Shown here piece after piece: positions 9,095 through 18,646 of a stretch of DNA of 64,000 bases. The notes under the pieces were generated by a model that saw only the letters and a program-made list of their open reading frames with translations, had not been told where the DNA came from and searched no databases. Origin of the DNA: Rhodanobacteraceae bacterium ZG21-1 (lineage in GTDB: Bacteria > Pseudomonadota > Gammaproteobacteria > Xanthomonadales > Rhodanobacteraceae). The position numbers and the translations under genes were made by a program. Each line of letters opens with the position of its first letter. Within the stretch, counting starts at the first letter, position 1. Location: positions 1,364,001-1,428,000 of the forward strand of contig JAJEJU010000025.1 of the NCBI GenBank assembly GCA_021390615.1, given 5' to 3'.

Positions 9095-10798
9095 TTACAG
9101 CAGCAGGCGGCGGATGTCGCCGAGCTGGCTGGCCAGGAAGGCGGTGAAGCGCGCGGCCTGCGCGCCGTCGATCACGCGGTGGTCGTAGCTCAGCGACAGC
9201 GGCAGCATCAGCCGCGGCGCGAAGGCCTGGCCGTCCCACACTGGCTTGATGGCGGCTTTGGAGACGCCGAGGATCGCCACCTCCGGCGCGTTGACGATGG
9301 GCGTGAACGCGGTGCCGCCGATGCCGCCCAGCGAGGAGATCGAGAAGCAGCCGCCGGACATGTCGGCCGCGCCGAGCTTCTTGTCGCGCGCCTTCTTGGA
9401 AACCTCGCCCAGTTCGCGCGCCAGCTCCAGCAGGCCCTTCTTGTCGCAGTCGCGGATCACCGGCACCACTAGGCCGTCGGGCGTGTCCACCGCGATGCCG
9501 ACGTGGAAGTACTTCTTCAGCACCAGTTTCTCGCCGGTCTCGTCGAGCGAGGCGTTGACGGTGGGGAAGGCCTTCAGCGCCGCCACCACCGCCTTGATCT
9601 GGAACACCAGCGGGGTGATCTTGAGCTCCTTGTTTTCTTCGCCGAGCTTCTTGCGGAAGGCTTCCAGCTCGGTGATGTCGGCTTCATCGTGCTGGGTGAC
9701 GTGCGGAATCATCGCCCAGTTGCGCGCCAGGTTGGCGCCGGAAATCTTCTTGATGCGCGACAGCGGCTGTTCTTCCACCTCGCCGAACTTGGCGAAGTCC
9801 ACCTTCGGCCAGGGCAGCAGGTTGAGCCCGCCGCCGGCGGCGACGGTGGGACCGGCCACCGGCCGCGCGCCCGAGGCCAGCGCGTGCTTGACGTAGGCGC
9901 TGACGTCCTCGCGCTGGATGCGGCCGCCACGGCCGCTGCCCTTGACCTGCTGGATGTCCACGCCCAGCTCGCGCGCGAAGGCGCGGATCGCCGGGCTGGC
10001 GTAGGGCGCGTCGCCGGGCATCACGATCTTGGCGTCGAACGGCGCGCGCGCCTGCGGCGGCACGTCGCCTTCCGGCGCATTGCCGGGCAGCACGCTGCGG
10101 CCGCCGATCGGGGCGGGTTGTTCCTTCACCGGCGTCGGCGCGGGGCTGGCCGCCGGAGCCGGTGCCGCTGCGGGCGCAGGCGCCGCCGCGCCGCCTTCGG
10201 CCTCGATCAGCGCGATCACCCGGCCCTGCGAGACCTCGTCGCCGACCTTGAGCTTGAGTTCCTTCACCACGCCGGCGAACGGCGCCGGCACTTCCATGGT
10301 GGCCTTGTCCGATTCCAGCGTGATCAGGCTCTGGTCCTTGGCGACGCGGTCGCCCACCTTCACCAGCACCTCGATCACCGGCACGCCGTCGTGGCCGCCG
10401 ATGTCCGGCACCAGCGCCTCGCGCACGCCGCCGGCCGCCGGCGCACTGCGGGCGGGCTCGGCCGCCTTGGCGGGTGCGGGCGCAGGAGCAGGTGCCGGTG
10501 CCGGCGCGGCAGGCGGCTCGCTGGCGGCTTTAGGCGCCGCCGGTGCGGCAGCTGCGCCGGCCGCCTCGATCACGGCGATCAGGGCGCCTTCCGACACCTC
10601 GTCGCCCACCTTGAGCTTGACTTCCTTCACCACGCCGGCGAACGGCGCCGGCACTTCCATGGTGGCCTTGTCCGACTCCAGCGTGATCAGGCTCTGCTCT
10701 TTCTCGACCTTGTCGCCCGGTTTGATCAGCACCTCGATGACCGGCACGTTGTCGTGTCCCCCGATGTCGGGGACGCGGGCTTCTAGAAGGTCGGCCAT
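9095..10798 (-). CDS. aceF: Pyruvate dehydrogenase E2, dihydrolipoamide acetyltransferase (two lipoyl domains)
   Basis: Core subunit of the pyruvate dehydrogenase complex; it passes acetyl groups from E1 to CoA. The 567-residue protein has two lipoyl domains (ESDKATME at Lys44 and Lys165) joined by Ala/Pro linkers, a peripheral subunit-binding domain near 267-303 ([15 protein letters not shown]), and a catalytic domain ending with the active-site [13 protein letters not shown]. The start at 10798 is supported by GGAG six bases upstream. A longer in-frame extension to 11035 overlaps the divergent promoter region and is rejected. E1 (aceE) is encoded about 38 kb away. The two lipoyl-coding stretches are almost identical in DNA. 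Confidence 0.96.
   Translation of the reverse strand: MADLLEARVPDIGGHDNVPVIEVLIKPGDKVEKEQSLITLESDKATMEVPAPFAGVVKEVKLKVGDEVSEGALIAVIEAAGAAAAPAAPKAASEPPAAPAPAPAPAPAPAKAAEPARSAPAAGGVREALVPDIGGHDGVPVIEVLVKVGDRVAKDQSLITLESDKATMEVPAPFAGVVKELKLKVGDEVSQGRVIALIEAEGGAAAPAPAAAPAPAASPAPTPVKEQPAPIGGRSVLPGNAPEGDVPPQARAPFDAKIVMPGDAPYASPAIRAFARELGVDIQQVKGSGRGGRIQREDVSAYVKHALASGARPVAGPTVAAGGGLNLLPWPKVDFAKFGEVEEQPLSRIKKISGANLARNWAMIPHVTQHDEADITELEAFRKKLGEENKELKITPLVFQIKAVVAALKAFPTVNASLDETGEKLVLKKYFHVGIAVDTPDGLVVPVIRDCDKKGLLELARELGEVSKKARDKKLGAADMSGGCFSISSLGGIGGTAFTPIVNAPEVAILGVSKAAIKPVWDGQAFAPRLMLPLSLSYDHRVIDGAQAARFTAFLASQLGDIRRLLL
10233..10333 (-). repeat. Direct repeat copy A within aceF (lipoyl domain 2)
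   Basis: 101 bases coding for part of the second lipoyl domain. It differs from 10596-10696 at only three positions, though the two segments are diverged protein domains elsewhere. This suggests recent gene conversion or duplication. Confidence 0.8.
10596..10696 (-). repeat. Direct repeat copy B within aceF (lipoyl domain 1)
   Basis: Partner of 10233-10333, 98 of 101 bases identical. The matching stretch of lpdA (up to about 8880) is clearly more diverged except around the lipoyl-lysine codon. Confidence 0.8.
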
Positions 10799-11033
10799 GA
10801 TGACTCCTGCGATGTCGAGAGCAGGCCGCCCGGGGATGGCGGCCACAAGATCTCCATGATAGCGAACCGTCGCCCGGCGCGCCTTCCCTGGACCGTTCGA
10901 TTGGCCCAACATGCGCATGCGTATTGCTTGCCGCGGCGCAGCGTGCATGACCTTAAGCGCATGCGCCGACGCCGGCCGCGGCCATAATCTGAAGCACAGG
11001 AATGCCGCAGTGGGCGGCGTCGGAGGGAATGTC

Positions 11034-11918
11034 ATGCTGGTGATTCGCGAGCTGTCGAAGACTTACGCCAACGGTGTGAAAGCGTTGCGCGGCGTATCGC
11101 TGGACATTCCCAACGGCATGTTCGGCCTGCTCGGCCCCAACGGCGCGGGCAAGTCCTCGCTGATGCGCACCATCGCCACCCTGCAGGACCCCGACGAGGG
11201 CAGCATCCGCCTCGACGACATGGACTTGCTGGCCGACAAGCACGCCACCCGCCGCCTGCTCGGCTACCTGCCGCAGGAGTTCGGGGTCTATCCCAAGGTG
11301 TCGGCCGAGGCCATGCTCGACCACTTCGCCGTGCTCAAGGGCGTGGCCGGCAAGGGCGAGCGGCGCGAACTGGTGGAAGGGCTGCTGCGCCAGGTGAACC
11401 TGTGGGAGGTGCGCAAGCGCAAGCTCGGCACCTACTCCGGCGGCATGCGCCAGCGCTTCGGCATCGCCCAGGCACTGATCGGCGACCCGCGCCTGGTGAT
11501 CGTGGACGAGCCCACCGCCGGCCTCGACCCGGAAGAGCGCAACCGCTTCCTCAACCTGCTGGCCGAGATCGGCGAGCGGGTGGTGGTGATCCTGTCCACC
11601 CACATCGTGGAGGATGTCACCGACCTGTGCCCGCAGATGGCGATCATCAGCCAGGGCCAGGTGCTGCTGACCGGCGAACCGATCGAGGCGATCCGCAGCC
11701 TGGACGGGCGCGTCTGGCGGCGCAGCATCGACAAGGCGGAGCTGGACAGCTACCGCGCGCGCATGACCATCCTGTCGACCCGCCTGATGGCCGGCCGCAC
11801 GCAGATCCACGTGCTGTCCGACGGCCTGCCCGAAGCGGGTTTCGAACCGGTGCCACCGGACCTGGAGGACGTCTACTTCGGCCGCCTGCGCGCGCAGGCG
11901 ACCGCGAAGGCGGCCTGA
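11034..11918 (+). CDS. ABC transporter ATP-binding protein
   Basis: A 294-residue ATPase that powers the membrane partner encoded next. Walker A GPNGAGKS lies at residues 34-41, the signature YSGGMRQRF near 134, Walker B LVIVDEP with the following TAGLD near 153-163, and the H-loop in STHIVED. It resembles the ATPases of ABC-2 type exporters. The start at 11034 is preceded by GGAGGG; a longer in-frame start at 10911 lies in the divergent promoter region. The permease-peptidase gene begins 39 bases after its stop, so the two form an operon. The gap shared with aceF holds two copies of GCGCATGCG (10913-10921 and 10957-10965), 44 bases apart. Confidence 0.93.
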   Translation: MLVIRELSKTYANGVKALRGVSLDIPNGMFGLLGPNGAGKSSLMRTIATLQDPDEGSIRLDDMDLLADKHATRRLLGYLPQEFGVYPKVSAEAMLDHFAVLKGVAGKGERRELVEGLLRQVNLWEVRKRKLGTYSGGMRQRFGIAQALIGDPRLVIVDEPTAGLDPEERNRFLNLLAEIGERVVVILSTHIVEDVTDLCPQMAIISQGQVLLTGEPIEAIRSLDGRVWRRSIDKAELDSYRARMTILSTRLMAGRTQIHVLSDGLPEAGFEPVPPDLEDVYFGRLRAQATAKAA

Positions 11919-11957
11919 CGCGCACGCGTCTCCTCCACACCACCGACGGGGTTCCGC

Positions 11958-14900
11958 ATGTTCTTCGAGATCTTCCGCTTCGAGCTGCGCCAGCAACTGC
12001 GCTCTCCGCTGTTCTGGATCGCGGTCGCGCTGTTCGGGCTGATCGGCTTCGCCCTTACCAGCACCGATGCGATAACCATCGCCGGCGCCGCCGGCAACGT
12101 GCTGCGCAATGCGCCGGTGGTGATCGCCCGCATGCTGGCGCTCTTCAGCGTCTTCAGCATCATCCTGGTGCCGGCCTTCATCTGCAGCGCGGTGCTGCGC
12201 GACTTCGAGCAGCGCACGGCCGAGTTGTACTTCACCACCCCGGTGAGCAAGCGCGCCTATCTGGGCGGCCGCTTCGCCGCCGGCTACCTGGTGGTGGCGC
12301 TGACTGCGCTGGCCTGGGCGCTGGGTGTGGCGCTGGGCGGCGCCATGCCGTGGATCGACCCCGCCCGCCTCGGCGCAGCGAGCCCACAAGGCTATCTGTG
12401 GGGCCTGGGCGTGCTGGTGCTGCCGGACATGCTGTTCCTGTCCGCGCTGCTGCTGCTGCTCGCCACTACCACCCGCTCGCTGCTGGCGGCCTATATCGGG
12501 GTGATCGCCTTCATCGTGCTGTCGAGCACGGCCGGCATACTGACCCGCGACGTGAACAACCTCAACATCGCCGCGATGCTGGACCCGTTCGGCACGCGCA
12601 CGCTGTCCGTGGTGACCCGCTACTGGGCCGCCGACCAGTTCAACCACCAGGTGCCGGAACTGAGCGGTGCGCTGCTGCTCAACCGCCTGATGTGGGGCGG
12701 TATCGCCCTGGTGCTGCTGGCCTTGGGATTCGCGCTGTTCCATACCAACCGCGAAGGCCTGCGCCTGCCGCAGCGGCGCAAACGCCGCACCGATCCGCCG
12801 GTGCTGCGGCCGGCGGCGACCGAGGCGGTGGCCCTGCCTAAAGCCAGCCTGGCCGATGGCTGGCTCGCCCGCCTGAGCCAGTTGCGCGCGCTGACCGCGT
12901 TCGACGCCAAGACCGTGCTGCGCGGCGTGCCCTTCATGGTCATGCTGGTGCTCGGCCTGCTGAATCTGTTCGGCGTGCTGTCGCTTTCCGGCCATATCTT
13001 CGGCACCGCCACTTACCCCGTCACCCATCAGATGCTGGATCAGATGCGCGGCGGCTTCCAGTGGGTGCTGTACGTGGTCATCGCCTTCTACGCCGGCGAG
13101 CTGGTCTGGCGCGAACGCAGCCTGGGCTCGGCCGAGGTCAGCGATGCCTTTCCACTGCCGAACTGGGTGCCACCGATCGCCAAGCTGGGCGCGCTGATCG
13201 CGGTGATCGTGGTCTTCCTGCTGGTCGGCACCATCCTCTGCGTCATCTGGCAGCTTAGTCATAGTTACACCCAGCTCGAACCGGGCCTCTACCTGCAGTC
13301 GCTGGCGCTGGACGCGGTCCCGTTCGTGTTGATCGCTGTACTCGCCTTGTTCTTGCAGGTGGCCTCGAACAACAAGTTCGTCGGCTACCTGCTGACCATC
13401 GTATGGCTGGTGCTGAGCCTGGTCGGCTTTAACCTGCTGCACTGGGAACACAATCTCTACAACTACGGCGGTGCGCCGGACGCGCCGTATTCCGACCTCA
13501 ACGGCTACGGCCATTTCCTCAAGGCCACCCTGTGGTTCGACTTCTACTGGGCCTGGGCCGCCGTAGCGCTGCTGGTGCTGACTGCGCTGCTCTGGGTGCG
13601 CGGCACCGGCGACGGCTGGCGTGCGCGCCTGCGCGAGGCGCGCGCACGTGCGCGTGGACCGGCCAAGCTAGTCCTGGCCGTGACCGTGCTCGGCTTCGCG
13701 GCCAGCGGCGGCTGGATCTACTACAACACCAATGTGCTCAACGAATACATCGATAGCCAGCAGACCAAGCAGCTCCGCGCCAATTACGAGAAGAAGTACG
13801 CCCAATACAAGGATCTGCCGCAACCACGCATCACCGCAGTGAAGGCCGACGTGGACATCTATCCGCACGGCGAGCGCCGGCTGGAGATACGCGGGCACTA
13901 CACCCTCACCAACAAGCACGCCGAACCGATCAGCGAGCTGCATGTGAATTTCGAGCATGGCTTCGCGGTGAAGTCGCTCGAGTTCGCGCCGCACGACACG
14001 CTGAGCGAGGACAAGGCGCTTGGCTACACCATCTACAAGCTGAAGACGCCGCTGGCGCCCGGCGCCTCGATGGATTTCGACTTCGCGCTGGAATACGCCC
14101 CCAAGGGCTTCCGCAACAGCAGCGCCAACGACACCTTCCTGGTCGACAACGGCAGCTTCTTCAACAACTCGGTCATGCCCCAGTTCGGCTACCAGGCCGG
14201 CGAGCAGATCACCGACCGCAACGACCGCCGCAAGTACGGCCTGAGCGCCCAGGTGCCGCGCATGCCCAAGCTGGGCGACGAGCAGGCGCGCGCCAACACC
14301 TATATCAGCAACGATTCGGACTGGATCAGCTTCGACACCACGGTGTCCACCGCCGACGACCAGACCGCGATCGCCCCCGGGTATCTGCAGAAAACGTGGA
14401 CCAGCAACGGCCGGCGCTACTTCCATTACACGATGGATCAGCCGATGCTGAACTTCTTCTCGTACCTGTCGGCGAGCTATGCGGTGCGCAAGGCGACCGG
14501 TCCGGGCAACGTGGCGATCGAGGTCTACTACAACCCGGCGCACGCGTGGAACGTCGACCGCATGATCCAGGGCGTGCAGGACAGCCTCGCCTATTACGAC
14601 GCCCACTACACGCCGTACCAGTTCCGCCAGTTGCGCATCCTGGAATTCCCCAACTACGCCAGCTTCGCGCAGGCCTTCGCCAACACCATCCCGTTCTCCG
14701 AATCGATCGGCTTCATCGCCGACCTGCGCGACCCCAGCAAGATCGACTACGTGTATTACGTCACCGCGCATGAAACCGCACACCAGTGGTGGGCGCACCG
14801 GGTGATCGGCGCCAACATGCAGGGTTCGACCATGCTGAGCGAATCGCTGGCGCAGTATTCGGCCCTGATGGTGATGAAGCAGAAATACGGCGCGCAGCAG

Positions 14901-15554
14901 ATGCGCAAGTTCCTCAAATACGAGCTGGATCGCTACCTGACCGACCGCGGCACCGAGGCCGTGGAAGAAGAACCGCTGGCCAAGGTGGAGAATCAGCCGT
15001 ACATCCACTACCGCAAGGGTTCGGTGGTGTTCTACGCGCTGCAGGATTACATCGGCGAGTCGGTGCTCGACGGCGCGCTCAAGCAGTTCCTGCTCGACAA
15101 GGGTTTCCAGCAGCCGCCCTACACCACCTCGCAGGAGTTCATGGACTACCTCGGCAAGGCGGCCGGCCCGCAATGGCAGGGCCTGCTGGACGACTTCTTC
15201 TGGAAGATCACCCTGTACGACAACCGCATCACCGAGGCCACCGCCAAGAACCTGCCGGACGGCAAGTACGAAGTGACCCTGAAACTGCACGCGGCGAAAG
15301 CCTATGTGGACGGTACCGGCAAGGAGACCGAGGCAGCCCCTGGCATCCCGATCGACGTCGGCGTGTTTGCCGCCTCGTCCAAGCCAGGCCTCGACGGCAA
15401 GCCGCTGTATCTGCAGAAACGCGTGCTGCCCAAGGGCGACAGCACGGTCACCGTGGTGGTGGATGGCAAGCCCAGCGAGGCCGGCATCGATCCCTACAAC
15501 GAGTTGATCGACCGCGTCTCCAGCGACAATCGCCAGGCGGTGCGGCTGCAATAG
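11958..15554 (+). CDS. ABC-2 permease fused to M1-type aminopeptidase
   Basis: A 1198-residue fusion. Roughly residues 1-560 are two blocks of membrane helices with cytosolic linkers, opening with FFEIFRFELRQQLRSPLFW, typical of ABC-2 permeases. After a further helix near 580-595 the rest is an M1 (gluzincin) peptidase region. The zinc motif HETAH is at 938-942, with the downstream ligand Glu in SESLAQYSA about 20 residues later, one residue more than the classic HExxH-X18-E spacing. The peptidase is expected to face the periplasm, so transport and peptide trimming may be coupled. It lies right behind its ATPase. Its substrate is unknown. The family is known as predicted ABC permease/M1 aminopeptidase proteins. 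Confidence 0.88.
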   Translation: MFFEIFRFELRQQLRSPLFWIAVALFGLIGFALTSTDAITIAGAAGNVLRNAPVVIARMLALFSVFSIILVPAFICSAVLRDFEQRTAELYFTTPVSKRAYLGGRFAAGYLVVALTALAWALGVALGGAMPWIDPARLGAASPQGYLWGLGVLVLPDMLFLSALLLLLATTTRSLLAAYIGVIAFIVLSSTAGILTRDVNNLNIAAMLDPFGTRTLSVVTRYWAADQFNHQVPELSGALLLNRLMWGGIALVLLALGFALFHTNREGLRLPQRRKRRTDPPVLRPAATEAVALPKASLADGWLARLSQLRALTAFDAKTVLRGVPFMVMLVLGLLNLFGVLSLSGHIFGTATYPVTHQMLDQMRGGFQWVLYVVIAFYAGELVWRERSLGSAEVSDAFPLPNWVPPIAKLGALIAVIVVFLLVGTILCVIWQLSHSYTQLEPGLYLQSLALDAVPFVLIAVLALFLQVASNNKFVGYLLTIVWLVLSLVGFNLLHWEHNLYNYGGAPDAPYSDLNGYGHFLKATLWFDFYWAWAAVALLVLTALLWVRGTGDGWRARLREARARARGPAKLVLAVTVLGFAASGGWIYYNTNVLNEYIDSQQTKQLRANYEKKYAQYKDLPQPRITAVKADVDIYPHGERRLEIRGHYTLTNKHAEPISELHVNFEHGFAVKSLEFAPHDTLSEDKALGYTIYKLKTPLAPGASMDFDFALEYAPKGFRNSSANDTFLVDNGSFFNNSVMPQFGYQAGEQITDRNDRRKYGLSAQVPRMPKLGDEQARANTYISNDSDWISFDTTVSTADDQTAIAPGYLQKTWTSNGRRYFHYTMDQPMLNFFSYLSASYAVRKATGPGNVAIEVYYNPAHAWNVDRMIQGVQDSLAYYDAHYTPYQFRQLRILEFPNYASFAQAFANTIPFSESIGFIADLRDPSKIDYVYYVTAHETAHQWWAHRVIGANMQGSTMLSESLAQYSALMVMKQKYGAQQMRKFLKYELDRYLTDRGTEAVEEEPLAKVENQPYIHYRKGSVVFYALQDYIGESVLDGALKQFLLDKGFQQPPYTTSQEFMDYLGKAAGPQWQGLLDDFFWKITLYDNRITEATAKNLPDGKYEVTLKLHAAKAYVDGTGKETEAAPGIPIDVGVFAASSKPGLDGKPLYLQKRVLPKGDSTVTVVVDGKPSEAGIDPYNELIDRVSSDNRQAVRLQ

Positions 15555-15590
15555 CCGCCCGGCGGCGGACCGGCTCCGCCGCATCCGCTC

Positions 15591-15616
15591 GCGCGCGGCC
15601 CTCACCGGCCGCGCGC
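15591..15616 (+). terminator. Strong hairpin after the permease-peptidase gene
   Basis: A perfect 10-bp GC stem (GCGCGCGGCC/GGCCGCGCGC) with a six-base loop, 37 bases after the stop. There is no T-run. It probably ends or shields the ABC operon transcript. Confidence 0.45.
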
Positions 15617-15703
15617 CACGACTAGCCACGTATGGCAAACGAAGCGATCGCACAAACCTGATGCGAAGCCCGTCAAATCTTTGCGGCATTGCCCTGACCG
15701 TTC

Positions 15704-15734
15704 GTTGACAACGTTGTCATCACCGATGTATCCC
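15704..15734 (+). promoter_or_regulatory. Promoter of TonB receptor 2 overlapped by LacI-type operator
   Basis: A perfect 14-bp palindrome TGACAACGTTGTCA (15706-15719) with a central CG, the usual form of LacI-family operators. A perfect -35 hexamer TTGACA (15705-15710) lies inside it, and TATCCC (15729-15734) follows after 18 bases as a weak -10. A bound repressor would block RNA polymerase. The eleven bases CGTTGACAACG (15704-15714) return in reverse orientation at 15800-15810. Confidence 0.6.
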
Positions 15735-15799
15735 GGCACTGCTCTGGGCAAGGGGAGGCTGCTGTAGGGCGCATTGCCAGCCGCTCGCCTGAAGTCATT

Positions 15800-15810
15800 C
15801 GTTGTCAACG
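15800..15810 (+). promoter_or_regulatory. Second operator-like element in the receptor 2 leader
   Basis: CGTTGTCAACG, the exact reverse complement of the core at 15704-15714, placed just before the ribosome-binding site GGGAGGG (15813-15819). It would be an auxiliary operator for a looping repressor or a roadblock (inference). Confidence 0.45.
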
Positions 15811-15829
15811 ACGGGAGGGGCTTCAAGCC

Positions 15830-18580
15830 ATGCCGCTACGCAAAACTTTGCTGACCACCAGTCTGCTCTTCGGTCTCGGCCTTGCCGCCGGCGCACCAGC
15901 CCAGCAGAGCAGTCCGGACCCGAATGCCCAGGACCAGGGCGCACCGTCGGGCAAGGCCCAGGCCCCGAACAAGCAGCAAGCCAAGGAATTGCAGGCGGTC
16001 ACCGTCACCGGCATCCGCGCCAGCCTGGCCAAGTCTCTCGACACCAAGCGCAACGCCGATGCGGTGGTGGAGGCGATCACCGCCGAGGACATCGGCAAAT
16101 TTCCCAGCACCAACGTGGCCGAGGCGATCGCCCAGGTGCCCGGCGTGACCATCGACCGCCGCTTCGGCCAGGGCGAGCGCGTCAGCATCGACGGCACCGA
16201 CCCCAGCCTCAACCTCACCTTTCTCGACGGTCATCCGGTGGCGCAGACGCCGTGGCTGCTCGGCGAGCAGCCGAACCGCGGCTTCGACTACACCCAGCTG
16301 GCGCCGGAAATCCTCGGACGTCTGGAAGTCTATAAGTCGCCGGAGGCGCGCCTGCCCGAAGGCAGCGTGGGCGGCACCGTGATCATGCACACGCGCCAGC
16401 CGCTGGACATGGCGCCGAACACCATCAGCGGCTCGGTCGGCACGGTGTACAACGACCAGGCCGACCGCGGCCGGCCGAACGCCTCGCTGCTGTACAGCTG
16501 GCACGACGCCGACAGCACCTTCGGCGTGGCCACCTCGCTGGCGCACTACGAGGAGCAGGTCGATCGGCAAGGCACCGAGATCTTCGGCTATTCGCCGGTA
16601 TCGAACCTGATGACCAATCCCACCGTCGCTTCCGAAGTCGCCGCCGGCCAGATCAAGCCCGGCGACCAGATGCCGCAGGAGGTCAATGGCGCCTACTTCC
16701 AGCAGCACCGCAAACGCGACAGCGCCACCGTGGGCCTGCAATGGAAGCCGCTGGACCACCTGGAGTTCGACCTCAACGGCCTGTACGTGCGGGAGAACTT
16801 CCAGAACTCCAACCAGTCGCTGTACGCCATCACCACCGACCATATCCAGGGCATCACCGGCCTCACCTCCAACGGCAACGGCCTGATCACCGGCGGCCAT
16901 TCCTGCGGCAACAACACGCCCGGCTGCGCCGACAACGCCACCACCATCCTCGACGAGAACGTGCGCAAGTCGGTGGTGACCACCAAGGGCCTGGACCTCA
17001 AGGGCGCCTACCAGGGCGACCGCTGGAGCCTGAGCGGCCAGGGCGGCTTCAGCAACGCCGGCAATCCCGATGCCTCGGCAGCGCTGTTCTCGCCGCGCTA
17101 CTACGGCGGCTATACCTGGAACGTCAAGGACGGCCTGCACTTCGACGACCCGGCCGCCGCGCGCAATCCCGCCAACTGGACCCTGGACAACAACAGCTAC
17201 TACACGCGCACCCCGTCGCACGCGCGCGATGTCTACGGCCAGCTGGATTTCAGCAAGGACTTCGACGGCGTGTTCAACCAGCTGCTGGCCGGCGTGCGCT
17301 ACACCAAGCACACCGAGAACTCCTCCTGGGATCGCTACTACGTACCGGTTGCGGCCACTGGCACCAGCGTGGCCCAGGTCGGCGGCGTGGGCTATACCGA
17401 CATCTTCGGCGCCTTCCCCGGCATGTCCGACGACTATCGCCAGCACATCCAGATCGACCCGGATACCGCGCGCAACTGGGTGCTGGGCGAAATCGCCGGC
17501 GTGCCGGTCGATCCGGCCACCTACCTCAACAACACCTGGGACCTCACCCAGCGCGCCACCGCCGCCTACGCCCAGCTCAACTTCGCCGACGACAACTGGC
17601 ACGGCAACTTCGGCCTGCGCTATGTGCGCACCAAGATCGACGGCCTCGGCTACCAGGCCGGTGCCGACGCCAGCCTGCCGCCGCCGCCCGGCTCGGCCCA
17701 GTCCAGTTCGCGCACCTTCAACGACGTGCTGCCGTCGATCAACGTGGTCTACGACACCAACAGCAACGTGGTGCTGCGCGGTGCGGCGGCCAAGGTGATC
17801 GCCTGGGCGCCCTACAACCAGCTGGTCAACAACACCTCGCTGGTCGACGACCAGCTCACCGGCAGCGGCGGCAACAACAAGCTCGATCCCTACAAGTCGT
17901 ACAACTTCAACCTGTCGGCGGAGTGGTATTTCCAGGAGCAGTCGATGCTCGCCTTCTCGGTGTTCTACAAGCACATCGAGAACTACATCGAGACCGTCGC
18001 CCTGCTGGAGCGCCAGTTCAACTCGCTGTTCGGCACCAGCACCTATGCCGCGCTGGAAGCGCAGCCGCCGCACCCCGGCCAGCAGGGCAACTGCGACGCC
18101 AACGGCTACTGCGACTACAGCGTGCTGCGCCCGGTCAACGCCGGCTCGGCCAAGGTGAAGGGCTTCACTTTGAACTACCAGCAGCCGTTCGGCGACACCG
18201 GCTTCGGCATCTCGGCCAACTACACCTATTCGCACGGCAAGAGCAGCAGCGGCGAAGACCTGCCGTACAACTCCACCAGCGCCTACAACATCACGCCGTA
18301 CTACGAGAAAGGGCCGTTCAGCGCGCGCGTCAACTACGGCCGGCGCAGCCGCTATCTCGCCGGCGGCTACGTGGCCGGCGCGCCACCGGCCAGCGTGGGC
18401 AGCTATGCCGACCTCAGCGCCAGTCTGGGCTGGCAGTTCAACCAGAACTTCTCGTTCTCGCTGGACGGCATGAACCTGCTCAACGAGAAGTACTACCAGT
18501 TCGACAGCGCCTCGGGCCGCACCTGGAACGACTACAGCACCGGGCGGCGCTACCTGGCCAGCGTGCACTTCAAGTTCTGA
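15830..18580 (+). CDS. TonB-dependent receptor 2, Xanthomonas/Caulobacter type
   Basis: A 916-residue outer membrane transporter of the TonB-Xanth-Caul subfamily, many members of which take up plant or fungal carbohydrates. After a signal peptide (about 1-25, ending APAQQ), residues 53-110 show the subfamily signature: LQAVTVTGIRASLAKSLDTK, then ITAEDIGKFPSTNVAEAIAQ and VPGVTIDR. A plug domain with VSIDGTDPSLNLTFLDG and a beta-barrel follow, ending RRYLASVHFKF. GGGAGGG lies ten bases before the start. A LacI-type operator overlaps the predicted promoter, fitting sugar-induced expression, but no regulator or glycosidase gene is adjacent. It meets the mscS-like gene tail to tail. Confidence 0.93.
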   Translation: MPLRKTLLTTSLLFGLGLAAGAPAQQSSPDPNAQDQGAPSGKAQAPNKQQAKELQAVTVTGIRASLAKSLDTKRNADAVVEAITAEDIGKFPSTNVAEAIAQVPGVTIDRRFGQGERVSIDGTDPSLNLTFLDGHPVAQTPWLLGEQPNRGFDYTQLAPEILGRLEVYKSPEARLPEGSVGGTVIMHTRQPLDMAPNTISGSVGTVYNDQADRGRPNASLLYSWHDADSTFGVATSLAHYEEQVDRQGTEIFGYSPVSNLMTNPTVASEVAAGQIKPGDQMPQEVNGAYFQQHRKRDSATVGLQWKPLDHLEFDLNGLYVRENFQNSNQSLYAITTDHIQGITGLTSNGNGLITGGHSCGNNTPGCADNATTILDENVRKSVVTTKGLDLKGAYQGDRWSLSGQGGFSNAGNPDASAALFSPRYYGGYTWNVKDGLHFDDPAAARNPANWTLDNNSYYTRTPSHARDVYGQLDFSKDFDGVFNQLLAGVRYTKHTENSSWDRYYVPVAATGTSVAQVGGVGYTDIFGAFPGMSDDYRQHIQIDPDTARNWVLGEIAGVPVDPATYLNNTWDLTQRATAAYAQLNFADDNWHGNFGLRYVRTKIDGLGYQAGADASLPPPPGSAQSSSRTFNDVLPSINVVYDTNSNVVLRGAAAKVIAWAPYNQLVNNTSLVDDQLTGSGGNNKLDPYKSYNFNLSAEWYFQEQSMLAFSVFYKHIENYIETVALLERQFNSLFGTSTYAALEAQPPHPGQQGNCDANGYCDYSVLRPVNAGSAKVKGFTLNYQQPFGDTGFGISANYTYSHGKSSSGEDLPYNSTSAYNITPYYEKGPFSARVNYGRRSRYLAGGYVAGAPPASVGSYADLSASLGWQFNQNFSFSLDGMNLLNEKYYQFDSASGRTWNDYSTGRRYLASVHFKF

Positions 18581-18646
18581 TCCCGTACAGCGCAGCGGCC
18601 ACCGCGTAGTCTTCGACGCGGCGGCCAAAGTTCGCGGCCGGCGGCA

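Noticed and set aside
10901-10909. TTGGCCCAA as a PdhR-like operator upstream of aceF
   Set aside because: Too short and lacks the full ATTGGT-N3-ACCAAT form; no pdhR gene is visible.
15836-18628. 930-codon minus-strand frame opposite TonB receptor 2
   Set aside because: GC-rich antisense shadow; the plus strand codes a clear receptor with signal peptide and ribosome-binding site.
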